Shown: positions 20,077 to 28,262 of the stretch, piece after piece
How the letters are laid out: every line of letters starts with the position of its first letter
Position numbering within the stretch: the first letter of the stretch is position 1
Assembly (NCBI GenBank): GCA_902467875.1
Contig: CABQWP010000015.1
Location: 1 to 36,387 of the forward strand
Length of the DNA: 36,387 bases
Source: an uncultured Collinsella sp.
GTDB taxonomy: Bacteria > Actinomycetota > Coriobacteriia > Coriobacteriales > Coriobacteriaceae
Direction of reading: 5' to 3'
Notes under the pieces: generated by a model
Told to the model about the DNA's origin: nothing
Database searches by the model: none
The model's input: the letters and a program-made list of their open reading frames with translations, nothing else
Program-made: the position numbers and the translations under genes

Positions 20077-21468
20077 CTACTCCTCGGCATGTGCCCCATC
20101 AAGCTCATAGAACTTGGTGGATGCCGGCAGGAACATCAGGTCGACGTCGCCGATCGGGCCCGAACGGTTCTTGGCCACGACGATACGCGTAACGCCCTCG
20201 TCGGGTCGATCGTCGCGCGAGGCTTCGGCCTCGTCGGCGGAGCGGTCCAAGAACATAACGATATCGGCGTCCTGCTCGATAGAGCCCGATTCACGAAGGT
20301 CGGAAAGCTGTGGGCGCTTGCCGGTACGGGATTCGACCTGACGCGAGAGCTGCGACAGCGCGATGAGCGGGATCTTGAGCTCCTTGGCCATGATCTTCAG
20401 ACCACGCGACATCTCCGAAACCTCGACGGTACGGCTCTCGGAGCGGCGTCCCGGCGGAGGACTCACCAGCTGCAGGTAGTCCAGGATGATGATTGCCTTC
20501 TCCTTGTTATGGAGCATACGGCGGCTCTTGGCGCGAATCTCGGTCACTGTGGTGCCGGGCGTATCGTCAATCAGAATATCGAGCTTGGACAAGGTCTGCG
20601 TAGCCTCGTTGATATTGGCCCACTGTTCGGGGCTAATGCGGCCCATGCGGAAGTCACTGATCGAGATCATGGCGTAGGCGCAAATCAGACGCTGGGCAAT
20701 TTCTTTGCCCGACATCTCCAGCGAGAAGAAGCCGACGGTATAACCAGCAGCGGCAGCGTTAAGTGCCAGGTTCAGAGCGAACGACGTCTTACCTACAGCA
20801 GGACGGGCGCCGATGATGATAAGCTGGCCCTCGCGGAAGCCCATGAGCATACGGTCGAGTGACGGAAAGCCCGTGGGCACGCCCGCAGCCTGGCCACCGG
20901 CCTGGCACACTTCCTCGGCCTCGTTATAGGCCTCGACCATAAACTCGGTCAGCGTCTTGTAGCTCGACTTGACCTCGCGCGCCGTAACCTTGAGCAGCTT
21001 GCTCTCGGCTAGCTCCACGACCTCTTTGGTGTCGGTGGGGGCGTTATATGCCAGCGCGTTGATCTCGTTGGTGGCGCCGATCAGCTCACGCAGCATCGAA
21101 TCGCGGCGAACGATGGCGGCATGGTGCTGCCAGTTGACGAGCGACAGGGTCTGACCCATCAACTCCAAAATGTACGCTTCGCCGCCCACGGCATCGAGCT
21201 TGTTGATGCTTCGCAGGTAATCGATTAGCGAGATGGAGTCGATGGGGATGCGGCTGTTGTACATATCGACCATCGCGGTATAGATGGTCTTATGAATGGG
21301 CCGGTAGAAGTCATCGGGCTGCAGCTCGACCTGGGCCTCTTCGACCACCTCGGGCGATAGCAGCATAGCGGCCAGTACATTGGCCTCTGCATCTTGGTTT
21401 TGGGGAAGACCCAACTTTGAGCCGCGGTCCTCGACCGTCAGCCCGGTCTCCCTATCGTCATATGCCAT
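20077..21468 (-). CDS. dnaB: Replicative DNA helicase
   Basis: The hexameric helicase of the replication fork. The 463 residues have the N-terminal DnaB domain (about 20-125) and the RecA-like core with Walker A GARPAVGKT (220-228), Walker B IIILDYLQL and the DLRESGSIEQDAD segment. No intein is seen. ATG 21468 lies 7 bases after GAGG; ATG 21480 is in frame but lacks an SD. It follows the rpsF-ssb-rpsR-rplI run but is separated by a terminator, so it must have its own promoter in 21481-21621. There the palindrome GTCCT-gtatat-AGGAC (21570-21585) and a TATTAT box near the start are visible. Confidence 0.96.
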   Translation of the reverse strand: MAYDDRETGLTVEDRGSKLGLPQNQDAEANVLAAMLLSPEVVEEAQVELQPDDFYRPIHKTIYTAMVDMYNSRIPIDSISLIDYLRSINKLDAVGGEAYILELMGQTLSLVNWQHHAAIVRRDSMLRELIGATNEINALAYNAPTDTKEVVELAESKLLKVTAREVKSSYKTLTEFMVEAYNEAEEVCQAGGQAAGVPTGFPSLDRMLMGFREGQLIIIGARPAVGKTSFALNLALNAAAAGYTVGFFSLEMSGKEIAQRLICAYAMISISDFRMGRISPEQWANINEATQTLSKLDILIDDTPGTTVTEIRAKSRRMLHNKEKAIIILDYLQLVSPPPGRRSESRTVEVSEMSRGLKIMAKELKIPLIALSQLSRQVESRTGKRPQLSDLRESGSIEQDADIVMFLDRSADEAEASRDDRPDEGVTRIVVAKNRSGPIGDVDLMFLPASTKFYELDGAHAEE

Positions 21469-21621
21469 GAGCATCCTCATTCATATCGCTTGCGAGCATC
21501 CATAATATCAGCCACGGTCCCAAAACGCGCCGCGCGCCGCCAATCATCACCGAACTAAACGGATAAACGGTCCTGTATATAGGACTTTGACGCAACGTTC
21601 ACCATGACACTCACTCAGCGC

Positions 21622-21662
21622 AAAAAAAACAAAAGGGCGCCCTGGTTTCCCAGAGCGCCCTT
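21622..21662 (-). terminator. Terminator after rplI
   Basis: AAGGGCGC pairs with GCGCCCTT (21662-21655 and 21640-21633 on the minus strand), with an inner CTGG/CCAG extension. TTGTTTTTTTT follows. It lies 32 bases after the rplI stop. Confidence 0.92.
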
Positions 21663-21694
21663 CTTAGAACAAGATTGTTGCGTTGCAGCAAATG

Positions 21695-22234
21695 CTACTC
21701 GGCAGCAGCCTCAGTCTCGACCTCGGCGGTCTCGGCCTCGGCGGCCTCAGCGGCCTCCTCGACCTCAGCCTCGGCAGCGAGCTCCTCGGCGGTAACGCCG
21801 ACGAGAACGACAACCTCGGCCTTGATCTCGCGGTACAGCGAGATGGCAACGGTGTGGGCACCGGCAACCTTGATGGGCTTACCGAGCTCGACGCGCTTGC
21901 GGTCGATGTCCATACCGAGCTGAGCCTTGATGGCGTCAGCGATCATAGCGGCGGTAACGGAGCCAAAGAGGATGCCCTCGTCGCCGACCTTGACGTCAAC
22001 GGTGACCGTCTTGCCCTCGAAGGCAGCCTTGGTCTCGTTGGCGGTAGCCAGACGGACGGCCTCGCGCTTGGCGATGTTGTTGCGACGCTCGTCAAGCTGC
22101 TTGAGGTTGCCCTTGGTGGCGGCAACAGCGAGCTTCTTGGGGAACAGGAAGTTCTCAGCGTAACCCTGAGCGACCTCTACGACGTCACCCTCGCCGCCCT
22201 TGCCCTTGATCTCATCGAGAAGAATAACCTTCAT
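21695..22234 (-). CDS. rplI: 50S ribosomal protein L9 with acidic tail
   Basis: The N-terminal domain starts MKVILLDEIKGKGGEGDVVEVAQGYAENFL, typical of L9, which binds 23S rRNA through this domain. The linker helix and C-terminal domain follow to about residue 148. An extra tail of some 30 residues is almost only Glu, Ala, Val and Thr; standard L9 lacks it. ATG 22234 follows AGGGAG. It is the last gene of rpsF-ssb-rpsR-rplI. Confidence 0.96.
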   Translation of the reverse strand: MKVILLDEIKGKGGEGDVVEVAQGYAENFLFPKKLAVAATKGNLKQLDERRNNIAKREAVRLATANETKAAFEGKTVTVDVKVGDEGILFGSVTAAMIADAIKAQLGMDIDRKRVELGKPIKVAGAHTVAISLYREIKAEVVVLVGVTAEELAAEAEVEEAAEAAEAETAEVETEAAAE

Positions 22235-22249
22235 GATGCGTCTCCCTTC

Positions 22250-22516
22250 TTAGCCGCGGTCGCGGTTGCCACGAGAGGAAACCACGGGGACGGTGTACGG
22301 CAGGAGAGCCATCTCGCGGGCGCGCTTGATGGCGTTGGCGATGTCATGCTGATGCTGCGTGCAAGCGCCAGTGACGCGACGGGGCTTGATCTTGCCACGG
22401 TCGGTCATGTACTTACGGAGAAGCTGAGTGTCCTTATAGTCAATGAACTCAGTGTTCTCCTTGCAGAACTGGCAGTACTTACGACGCGGCTGACGTGCAG
22501 AAAAATCATTAGCCAT
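22250..22516 (-). CDS. rpsR: 30S ribosomal protein S18
   Basis: An 88-residue S18, the partner of S6 on the 30S platform. The pattern RRKYCQFCKE (two Cys, CxxC) and LLRKYMTDRGKIKPRRVTG is diagnostic. ATG 22516 is preferred, as it gives MANDFSARQPRRKYC at the family length; the frame upstream has no SD. An AGG about 10 bases upstream serves as SD. It is followed by rplI after 15 bases. Confidence 0.96.
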   Translation of the reverse strand: MANDFSARQPRRKYCQFCKENTEFIDYKDTQLLRKYMTDRGKIKPRRVTGACTQHQHDIANAIKRAREMALLPYTVPVVSSRGNRDRG

Positions 22517-22588
22517 GTCAAAATACCTTTCATTTGGCAACTTCGGCGAACCGAAGCCGCCTCTCACTCAAAAATAGGTGAACAACCC

Positions 22589-23041
22589 CTAGAACGGGAT
22601 GTCCTCATCGTAGACGTCGACCGCGGGCGGCGTAGCCACCGGTGCGGCAGGACGTGCTGCGGGCGCGGGAGCTGCGGGGGCGTAACCGCCCTGATCGTAG
22701 CCACCCTGGCCACCACGGGAGCTCATAAACTCGATCTCATCGACGATGACCTCAAGTTTGCTCCGGCGCTGGCCGTCGCGCTCCCAAGAGCTGTAGCGCA
22801 GCTTGCCCTCGATCGCGACCTTGTTTCCCTTTGCCAGGAAACGGCTCACGGCCTCGGCGCGGGTGCCGAACATGGTGCAGTCGACAAAGTTGGGATAGTC
22901 CTCCCACTCGCCAGTCTGCGCGTTGCGGCGACGATCGTTCACGGCGACGCCAAAGGACAGAACCTGGGTTCCGCCGGCGGTGGCGCGCAGCTCGGGATCG
23001 CGGGTGAGGTTACCGGTGATGTTCACTCGATTGATGCTCAT
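22589..23041 (-). CDS. ssb: Single-stranded DNA-binding protein
   Basis: The 150 residues comprise an OB fold (1-110) with VNITGNLTRDPELR and SWERDGQRRSKLEVIVDEI. A Gly/Ala/Pro-rich linker follows, then the conserved acidic tip DEDIPF (145-150), which binds partner proteins. The position between rpsF and rpsR is the usual one. ATG 23041 has an AGAGGAAG SD. Confidence 0.96.
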   Translation of the reverse strand: MSINRVNITGNLTRDPELRATAGGTQVLSFGVAVNDRRRNAQTGEWEDYPNFVDCTMFGTRAEAVSRFLAKGNKVAIEGKLRYSSWERDGQRRSKLEVIVDEIEFMSSRGGQGGYDQGGYAPAAPAPAARPAAPVATPPAVDVYDEDIPF

Positions 23042-23089
23042 AACTCACTACTTCCTCTTGGGGCACAAGCCCAGTCCAAAACGACAGTC

Positions 23090-23383
23090 TTACTCCTGGT
23101 CGTCGCGACGGACGATCATGTGGCGGACCACAGCGTCGGTGATGCGCAGGACGCGATCAAGCTCGGCGATCTGGGTAGGATCTGCGTGGAAGTTGATGAG
23201 GGTGTAGTCACCATCGGTGAGGTCGTTGATCTCGTAGGCGAGCTTGCGCTTGCCCCACTCGTCAACGGAGTCGACCTTGCCAGCGCCCTCAGCGATCGTG
23301 GTATCGATACGCTTCATAACAGCGAGACGAGTCTCGGGGTCGAGCGACGGGTCAACAAAGAACAGCAGTTCATAAGCCTTCAT
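23090..23383 (-). CDS. rpsF: 30S ribosomal protein S6
   Basis: The 97 residues start MKAYELLFFVDPSLD and continue with DSVDEWGKRKLAYEINDLTDGDYTLINF-type S6 sequence. ATG 23383 follows AGAGGAGG; a start 21 bases upstream would remove that SD from the leader. It is the first gene of rpsF-ssb-rpsR-rplI, driven by the promoter at 23455-23483. Confidence 0.96.
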   Translation of the reverse strand: MKAYELLFFVDPSLDPETRLAVMKRIDTTIAEGAGKVDSVDEWGKRKLAYEINDLTDGDYTLINFHADPTQIAELDRVLRITDAVVRHMIVRRDDQE

Positions 23384-23409
23384 ATTGTCACCTCCTCTGG
23401 GCAAATGTG

Positions 23410-23438
23410 GCTTCAGGTCGTGAAGGTGCGCCTGAAGC
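23410..23438 (-). promoter_or_regulatory. rpsF leader hairpin
   Basis: GCTTCAGG pairs with CCTGAAGC around a 13-base loop in the 5' leader, 27 bases before ATG 23383. rpsF leaders in many bacteria bind the S6:S18 complex. Here I cannot find the expected CCG loop feature, so autoregulation is only a possibility. Confidence 0.4.
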
Positions 23439-23454
23439 AGGAAAAGACTTGGTA

Positions 23455-23483
23455 ATAATATCTTTCAACCTCCTAGGCTGCAA
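23455..23483 (-). promoter_or_regulatory. Promoter of rpsF-ssb-rpsR-rplI
   Basis: TTGCAG (23483-23478) and TATTAT (23460-23455) are separated by exactly 17 bases. The predicted start near 23448 gives a leader of about 65 nt. Confidence 0.65.
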
Positions 23484-23842
23484 GAATATGCAGCTACAAC
23501 CTCATGACCTCCACATATGCCCATACTCGCACGACGTTTCATGCGCATTCCAACCAAATGCTGACCAAAAGCTTGACGGATCTGTGGACAAGATACGGTG
23601 CCGTGAGGACAAGCTGAGCCAAGTCGCAGGTCAACGGGCGCATGGTTGTGGTCACAAAATGCATACCAGTGGCCCACAGCACCACCCAAAGATTTTTAAA
23701 TTCATTGCCAAATCGCTTATAAATACCCCTTTTGAACAATTGAGTTGATCAACCACGCTGGTCGGAAGCCGTTTTTTGGCACCTCAAACCCACTGCAACG
23801 CCAAGCGCGGCAAAGCGTTTTAAAAAATGCCAACTTTTCTGT
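23484..23842. other. Intergenic region between rpsF promoter and tRNA-Ser promoter
   Basis: No reading frame here has both an SD and a recognisable protein. One 9-mer (23583-23591, TTGTCCACA on the minus strand) resembles an actinobacterial DnaA box, but it is single. A few T or A runs and a terminator-like CCGTTTTTTGG (23769 onward) are seen. Nothing else can be supported. Confidence 0.4.
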
Positions 23843-23870
23843 TTGCACTTTGCGATTCCTCGTGTATACT
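23843..23870 (+). promoter_or_regulatory. tRNA-Ser promoter
   Basis: TTGCAC (23843-23848) and TATACT (23865-23870) have a 16-base spacer, and the mature tRNA begins 17 bases after the -10. Confidence 0.65.
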
Positions 23871-23886
23871 GACTTTCGCATTTAAC

Positions 23887-23977
23887 GGAGAGTTGTCCGA
23901 GTGGCCGAAGGAGCACGATTGGAAATCGTGTAGGCGTCAAAAGCGTCTCCAGGGTTCAAATCCCTGACTCTCCGCCA
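23887..23977 (+). tRNA. tRNA-Ser(GGA)
   Basis: A 91-nt gene with acceptor GGAGAGT/ACTCTCC, anticodon stem CACGA/TCGTG with loop TTGGAAA (anticodon GGA), a long variable arm, T loop TTCAAAT and encoded CCA. Confidence 0.97.
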
Positions 23978-23985
23978 GTTAATTC

Positions 23986-24016
23986 CAAAGCAGGCCTTCG
24001 AGCCTGCTTTGTTTTT
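23986..24016 (+). terminator. Terminator between the two tRNA-Ser genes
   Basis: CAAAGCAGGC pairs with GCCTGCTTTG around a 6-base loop, followed by TTTTT. It implies separate transcription or partial readthrough. Confidence 0.9.
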
Positions 24017-24025
24017 ACCCCACGC

Positions 24026-24116
24026 GGAGGGGTGGCAGAGTGGTTGAATGCGGCGGTCTCGAAAACCGTTTGGCCTGTATAAGGTCACGAGGGTTCGAAT
24101 CCCTCCTCCTCCGCCA
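24026..24116 (+). tRNA. tRNA-Ser(CGA)
   Basis: A 91-nt gene with acceptor GGAGGGG/CTCCTCC (one G.T), anticodon loop CTCGAAA (anticodon CGA), a long variable arm, T stem GAGGG/CCCTC and encoded CCA. Its 3' 25 bases recur inverted at 24181-24205. Confidence 0.96.
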
Positions 24117-24124
24117 TTTAGATT

Positions 24125-24159
24125 GAGAAAGCTCCCGAGAATGGAAGCTTTTTTCTTTT
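24125..24159 (+). terminator. Terminator after tRNA-Ser(CGA)
   Basis: GAAAGCT pairs with AGCTTTTTTC, ending in TTTTTTCTTTT. Confidence 0.75.
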
Positions 24160-24180
24160 GAGTCCCTTACAAGCAAATAC

Positions 24181-24320
24181 GGCGGAGGAGGAGGGATTCG
24201 AACCCGCCAGGGCGCGAAGCGTAAAGAAAACGCGCCCGTGGCGCGTTTTTAGCGCAGCGCGGTCGGCGTAAGCCGACCGGATAAATTTTGAGCGCTGCTC
24301 AAAATTTAGACATCCCTCCT
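24181..24320 (-). repeat. tRNA-like palindromic element with a tRNA-Ser 3' end
   Basis: Read on the minus strand it begins AGGAGGGATGTC and ends with 25 bases identical to the 3' part of tRNA-Ser(CGA), from its T arm to the CC end (24205-24181). Between lie stacked hairpins: AAATTTTGAGC/GCTCAAAATTT, GGTCGGC/GCCGACC and AACGCGCC/GGCGCGTT. The 5' AGGAGGGAT (24320-24312) can pair with ATCCCTCCT (24197-24189). No CCA is encoded and no anticodon arm is credible. It may be a tRNA-derived repeat, an integration scar, or a structured RNA. The remainder, 24321-24485, shows nothing clear. Confidence 0.6.
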
Positions 24321-24485
24321 ATTCAGCCACGCCCCCATCGCGTTCAGCATCAACCCAGATCCCCAAACATGGTACCTACGCCCCCACCCAGTCCCGACCG
24401 TTTACCGAGCAATAGGGTCGCCACGCCCGCCAACCATGTACTATGTACGGGCATTGTCTAAACCCACGATCCAAAGGACCCCATC

Positions 24486-25175
24486 TTGCCCGTCGTCGCT
24501 GCCATAACCATTACTTCACATGCCTCGGATGCCATGGTCGCTATTCCTTTTTGGCTCGAGATGTTCGCTGTTGTCGCTGCATCGATCTCGGGTGTGCTGG
24601 TTGCGCGCGAGCACAAGCTCGACCTGGTGGGCGCGGTCGCGCTCGCGGTGGTCTGCGGTCTGGGCGGCGGTCTCTTGCGCGACATGACGTTGCAGGTGGG
24701 CAACGTCTACATCCTCAACCAGCCGATGGCACTCCCGCTTTCCATTGCCACGGCAGCCATCATCTACATATTCCCGGCAATCGTCGATAAACCCGAGAAA
24801 CTCATCCCATTGCTCGACATCATCTCGGTCGGCATCTACGCCGCCACTGGAGCGGACAAAGCACTGGTTTATGGCTTTGCGCCGGCGGTGTGCATCATGA
24901 TGGGCTTTTTCACCGCGGTGGGCGGCGGCATGTTGCGCGACGGCTTTATGGGCGTGGTTCCGGGCATTTTCCAACGTACTAACTTTTATGCCATCGCCGC
25001 CATCGCCGGATCGACAAGCTATGTGTGTCTCGTTATGAGCGGCATCATGAGCAATGTCGCCGCGCTGGTCGCATGCGTTGTCGTGACCATGGGTCTGCGC
25101 TGGCTCTCGCTGCGCTTTGACATCAAAAGCCCCACCGAAGAAGACATCGCACGCTTTTTGCACCGCAAAAAGTAG
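24486..25175 (+). CDS. TRIC/UPF0126 family membrane protein
   Basis: The 229 residues form about seven TM helices in two repeats of the PF03458 type. Each repeat has its Gly-rich motif: GLGGGLLRDM (about 59-68) and GGGMLRDGFMGVVP (about 140-153). Members are described as TRIC-like cation channels; some were named glycine transporters, so the substrate is open. The chosen start is TTG 24486, 7 bases after AAAGGA. An ATG at 24534 is in frame with a weaker SD and would remove the N-terminal 16 residues. It is a single plus-strand gene. Confidence 0.85.
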   Translation: MPVVAAITITSHASDAMVAIPFWLEMFAVVAASISGVLVAREHKLDLVGAVALAVVCGLGGGLLRDMTLQVGNVYILNQPMALPLSIATAAIIYIFPAIVDKPEKLIPLLDIISVGIYAATGADKALVYGFAPAVCIMMGFFTAVGGGMLRDGFMGVVPGIFQRTNFYAIAAIAGSTSYVCLVMSGIMSNVAALVACVVVTMGLRWLSLRFDIKSPTEEDIARFLHRKK

Positions 25176-25244
25176 GTAGCGCGGCACGACCTTTCGAAAT
25201 GCAACCGAGAGGTTCTTTTAGAGCGCTCGCACGTTGGGTACCCT

Positions 25245-25269
25245 GTTAGATACATGCCGAGTATCTAAC
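25245..25269 (+). promoter_or_regulatory. Perfect 9-bp palindrome before the bactofilin-like gene
   Basis: GTTAGATAC and GTATCTAAC flank a 7-base spacer and end just before the SD (AAGGA, 25271-25275). It could be an operator or an RNA hairpin that occludes initiation. Confidence 0.5.
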
Positions 25270-25281
25270 GAAGGATTCACT

Positions 25282-26427
25282 ATGCCCTGCAATCAATTCC
25301 CGTCGACCCAGCGCCGTAAAGCGTGGGGCCGCATCACCATCCTGTTTGCGCTCATCGCGCTGGCGCTCACCGTGCTTCCCACGGCGTCGTTCGCCGGCAT
25401 GGACACCGCAGGAAACGTACTTGTGACCGACAATGACGTCGATCCATCTGGCGTCGAGGGTGACCTGTACTGGGCCGGCCAGGCCCTCAACTTGGACGAT
25501 GCGTCCATTGAGCGCGATATCATTGCCGCGGGCGATACCCTCTCGATCCGCGGCTGCACGGTGGGCGGCGCCGTCCGTCTGGCAGCACGCACTATCGATA
25601 TCGCCAAGACCACGGTTGATGGCAGCGTCACGGTGGTCGGTCAGCACGTTGTGCTCAACACCGACAGCTCTGCCAACTGTTTTTACGCGATAGGCGAGAC
25701 GGTTGCCCTGCGCGGCTCTACCAAGTCGGCAGCGCTTGCGGGCGATACGGTGACCATCGATGGCACCGTCGAGGGCGATGTCGAGGTTTGGGCCGACAAG
25801 CTCGTCCTGGGCAAGAGCGCCCACATCACCGGCACCGTGAACGCACACGTCTCCGAGGACCCCGAGCGTGCCGCAGGAGCCGAGGTCGGCGCGCTCAAGA
25901 TCGACCGCACCGAGAACGAGGATACTTCCACCGTTAACGATGTCATCGGCGGTATCGTCGCCGCGGCACTCTCGACCTGCTTTGTCGCTCTGCTGCTCGA
26001 GCTCGTCTTTCCGCGCGCGACCGCCAGCGCCGCCGGCATGCTCCACCAGCGCCCCATGCCCCTGTGGGTGAGCGGTCTTCTGAGCACGATTGCTATCGCC
26101 CCCGCCGTCCTACTGCTGATTATCTCTATCGCTGGTCTGTCGCTTGCCGGAGCCCTCTTGTGCGGCGTTATCGGCATCGCGTTGGTGTCGAGTGCCTTTG
26201 CGGGGTGCGCGATTGCCCGCATGGTCGGACACAGCCAGAACCGCTACGCCATGGCAGCCGTTGGTGGCGTAATCGCAGGCGCCCTCACGGGGCTTCCCCT
26301 CGTAGGCGGCTTCATCAGCGGCGTGGCCTTCGTCTTTATGCTCGGCTATATCATCCAGATCATCTGGCGCAACGCCCGCCTCAAGCCGCAGCAGCCGGCT
26401 AACACGCCAGGACTCCCCACCGCTTAG
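25282..26427 (+). CDS. Secreted bactofilin-like membrane protein
   Basis: The 381 residues start with a signal-like hydrophobic segment (16-38, ending SFAG). A region of short beta-type repeats of the bactofilin/polymer-forming kind follows (about 42-190), with repeating phrases such as IAAGDTLSIRG, VDGSVTVVGQHV and IDGTVEGDVEVWADKLVLG. The C-terminal half has about four TM segments (221-243, 262-285, 287-312, 323-360). Exported beta-repeat with a C-terminal membrane domain is seen in proteins annotated as polymer-forming. Function is unknown. ATG 25282 follows AAGGA at 7 bases; an earlier in-frame ATG lies inside the palindrome. Confidence 0.75.
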   Translation: MPCNQFPSTQRRKAWGRITILFALIALALTVLPTASFAGMDTAGNVLVTDNDVDPSGVEGDLYWAGQALNLDDASIERDIIAAGDTLSIRGCTVGGAVRLAARTIDIAKTTVDGSVTVVGQHVVLNTDSSANCFYAIGETVALRGSTKSAALAGDTVTIDGTVEGDVEVWADKLVLGKSAHITGTVNAHVSEDPERAAGAEVGALKIDRTENEDTSTVNDVIGGIVAAALSTCFVALLLELVFPRATASAAGMLHQRPMPLWVSGLLSTIAIAPAVLLLIISIAGLSLAGALLCGVIGIALVSSAFAGCAIARMVGHSQNRYAMAAVGGVIAGALTGLPLVGGFISGVAFVFMLGYIIQIIWRNARLKPQQPANTPGLPTA

Positions 26428-26472
26428 CCGCCAACCACCACAAAGGTGCCAGGTTGCTTTGCACCAACAAAC

Positions 26473-26515
26473 GAAGCGGGGCACCCGATCGCATCGACCG
26501 GGTGCCCCGCTTTTC
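26473..26515. terminator. Terminator between convergent genes
   Basis: AAGCGGGGCACCCG (26474-26487) pairs perfectly with 26499-26512, followed by TTTTC. It lies between the bactofilin-like gene and the convergent pilin gene. Upstream, GGTGC/GCACC (26445-26465) is a short REP-like hairpin. Confidence 0.88.
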
Positions 26516-26618
26516 TTGGAGGGTTCTCTAGTAACTTTTTCAAAACCAATGATCATCAGGTCGGTAGGCCTGCACGTCACCCGCTACGGAGGCAGTACGC
26601 CACTGAGCAGGAGGGCAA

Positions 26619-28262
26619 TTATTTTTCACGGCGACCTCCTCCTCGCTTGATGACGAGCGCGACAACAATAGCCGCCACTCCGATGGCAGCCAAGCCCATC
26701 ACCAGCACCAACGTTCTATCTCCCGTCGAGGGCATAAAGCCTCGACTCGCTTCTTTGCTTGGGGTGTTGAGCACCGACAACTCAATCGAACCCATCCCAG
26801 CATCGGCAGTATCAACCCGCAGAGGGCTTTCGGCCGATACGGTCACCTTGGGCTTCGCGGCCGCCACCTGTTTAGCGTCCAGGCCCTCGGCCGTAACCGT
26901 CACCGTACGTTTGCCCTCAAAGGCGGTGTAGCCCTTGGGTGCCGCGATTTCCTCGACGGTGTAGACGTCCGCGTCCACACCGTTCAATTCCACATGGCCA
27001 TCTGCGCCGGTGGTGACGTAGGCGTCGGCATCCGTCGACCACGAGCCGTCAGTCGTTAGGATGCGACCGCGGTCGTCGATGATGCGCAGTTTGGCGCCCG
27101 CGAGCGGCTTATCGTCCGAGCTTGAGCGCTTGATCAGACTGAGTCCCCAGGTGTAGGCGCACGCGTCATCGCTCGGCGTGCGGGTGAATCCGGCGTCGCC
27201 GGACTGATCGGCGAGGGGAGAGCGCGGGTAACGCAGGTAGACCTCGTTGGGGTTGCCCTTGGTAGCTCCTTGATTGCAGTTGGCCCCCAACGGCGCATTG
27301 TAGACAGCGACCACGCGGGCGCCCGCGATGAAGGCGTCGGCCCCGCCGAGCGCGGCGACCAGGTCGCCGGTGCGCACGGTGAAGGCATTGCCCTCGATCG
27401 AGACCTTGCACTGTGAAGTAATGTCTGTCCACCCTTTAGCCGGCGTCGAGCTGGCGTTGCCGCCCTCACATGCGACGGCGTCGAAGCCGCCGTCCGCGCC
27501 CGCCGCCACGTACACGCGCATGCTCGCGGCGACCTTGGAGAGGTCGAGTCCCACGCCCATGGCGTCGACGAACTGCACCGTATAGGTGTCGTAGGCAGCA
27601 AGGCCCGCCGGGACCGTGGCAGAGAGGCGCCAGTACAGGTCGTCGGCGACCGTGGCGTCGGCGGCCTTCTGCCAGGCGGCGATGCTGTCCTCCAGCACGT
27701 GCTTGGACACCTTGGGCGTCGCCGCCTTGGGCTTGACGGTGACGGCGCTGCCGCCCACCAGGGCCATGATCGGCGCGGTGCCGGCCTCGCCCTGGGCGAT
27801 GGCGTCGTCGTCGGCAACGATGAGCCAGTAGCCACAGGGCAGCTCGGCCGCCGTGCCCGCGTTAAGGGCCACAGAAGTTGCGTCGGCATTGCAAATCGCA
27901 CGGGCGAGCTTTGCCGTCAGTGCGGTCGTCATATGCCCGTCGGCATTCATCCATTCAGCAGCCTCTTGCGCCGTCGATGCCGAGCTATCGAGCCCCGCAT
28001 CATGAAGCACCGGAAGAACGGCTTGACGAACCACGCCATTCGCCCACGTTACGTCAGTTGCAATTTTCTGGCCAGCATCGTCATCGTCGACAACGGTCGC
28101 CGAAAAGAGTTGGTACGCGTCGTAACGCGTCGCGACTGTACCGTCCACCGTAATGGCTCCGGTATCGGCAGCACGGGCCGCCCCAGGAGCAATCGCGAAA
28201 GACAGAATAGCGACCATGATTATCGTCGCGACAGCCAACAAGCTGCGGCTAAGCCTACTCAT
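26619..28262 (-). CDS. LPXTG-type fimbrial shaft protein with isopeptide and SpaA-like domains
   Basis: A 547-residue surface protein with a signal peptide (1-31, cleavage near ARA-ADT). A central isopeptide-type fimbrial domain begins around VSKHVLEDS. A SpaA/Cna-B-like domain has PLAGAKLRIIDDRG and the E-box YTVEEIAAPKGY. The wall-sorting signal MPSTG (510-514) precedes a hydrophobic segment and RGGGRREK. MPSTG departs from LPXTG. ATG 28262 follows AGGTGAT and overlaps the preceding stop by 8 bases (ATGAGTAG), so translation is coupled to the large adhesin. No sortase gene is adjacent. Confidence 0.85.
   Translation of the reverse strand: MSRLSRSLLAVATIIMVAILSFAIAPGAARAADTGAITVDGTVATRYDAYQLFSATVVDDDDAGQKIATDVTWANGVVRQAVLPVLHDAGLDSSASTAQEAAEWMNADGHMTTALTAKLARAICNADATSVALNAGTAAELPCGYWLIVADDDAIAQGEAGTAPIMALVGGSAVTVKPKAATPKVSKHVLEDSIAAWQKAADATVADDLYWRLSATVPAGLAAYDTYTVQFVDAMGVGLDLSKVAASMRVYVAAGADGGFDAVACEGGNASSTPAKGWTDITSQCKVSIEGNAFTVRTGDLVAALGGADAFIAGARVVAVYNAPLGANCNQGATKGNPNEVYLRYPRSPLADQSGDAGFTRTPSDDACAYTWGLSLIKRSSSDDKPLAGAKLRIIDDRGRILTTDGSWSTDADAYVTTGADGHVELNGVDADVYTVEEIAAPKGYTAFEGKRTVTVTAEGLDAKQVAAAKPKVTVSAESPLRVDTADAGMGSIELSVLNTPSKEASRGFMPSTGDRTLVLVMGLAAIGVAAIVVALVIKRGGGRREK

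Noticed and set aside
23583..23591. DnaA box and possible replication origin near dnaB
   Set aside because: Only one box is visible; there is no box cluster, no AT-rich unwinding element and no dnaA or dnaN gene.
23407..23748. Possible plus-strand gene of about 113 codons upstream of tRNA-Ser
   Set aside because: It overlaps the rpsF leader and promoter, has no SD and no protein-like composition.
24181..24205. A second complete tRNA-Ser gene or a phage attachment site
   Set aside because: Only the T arm and acceptor 3' strand are tRNA-like, no anticodon arm fits, the copy is inverted, and no integrase gene is present.
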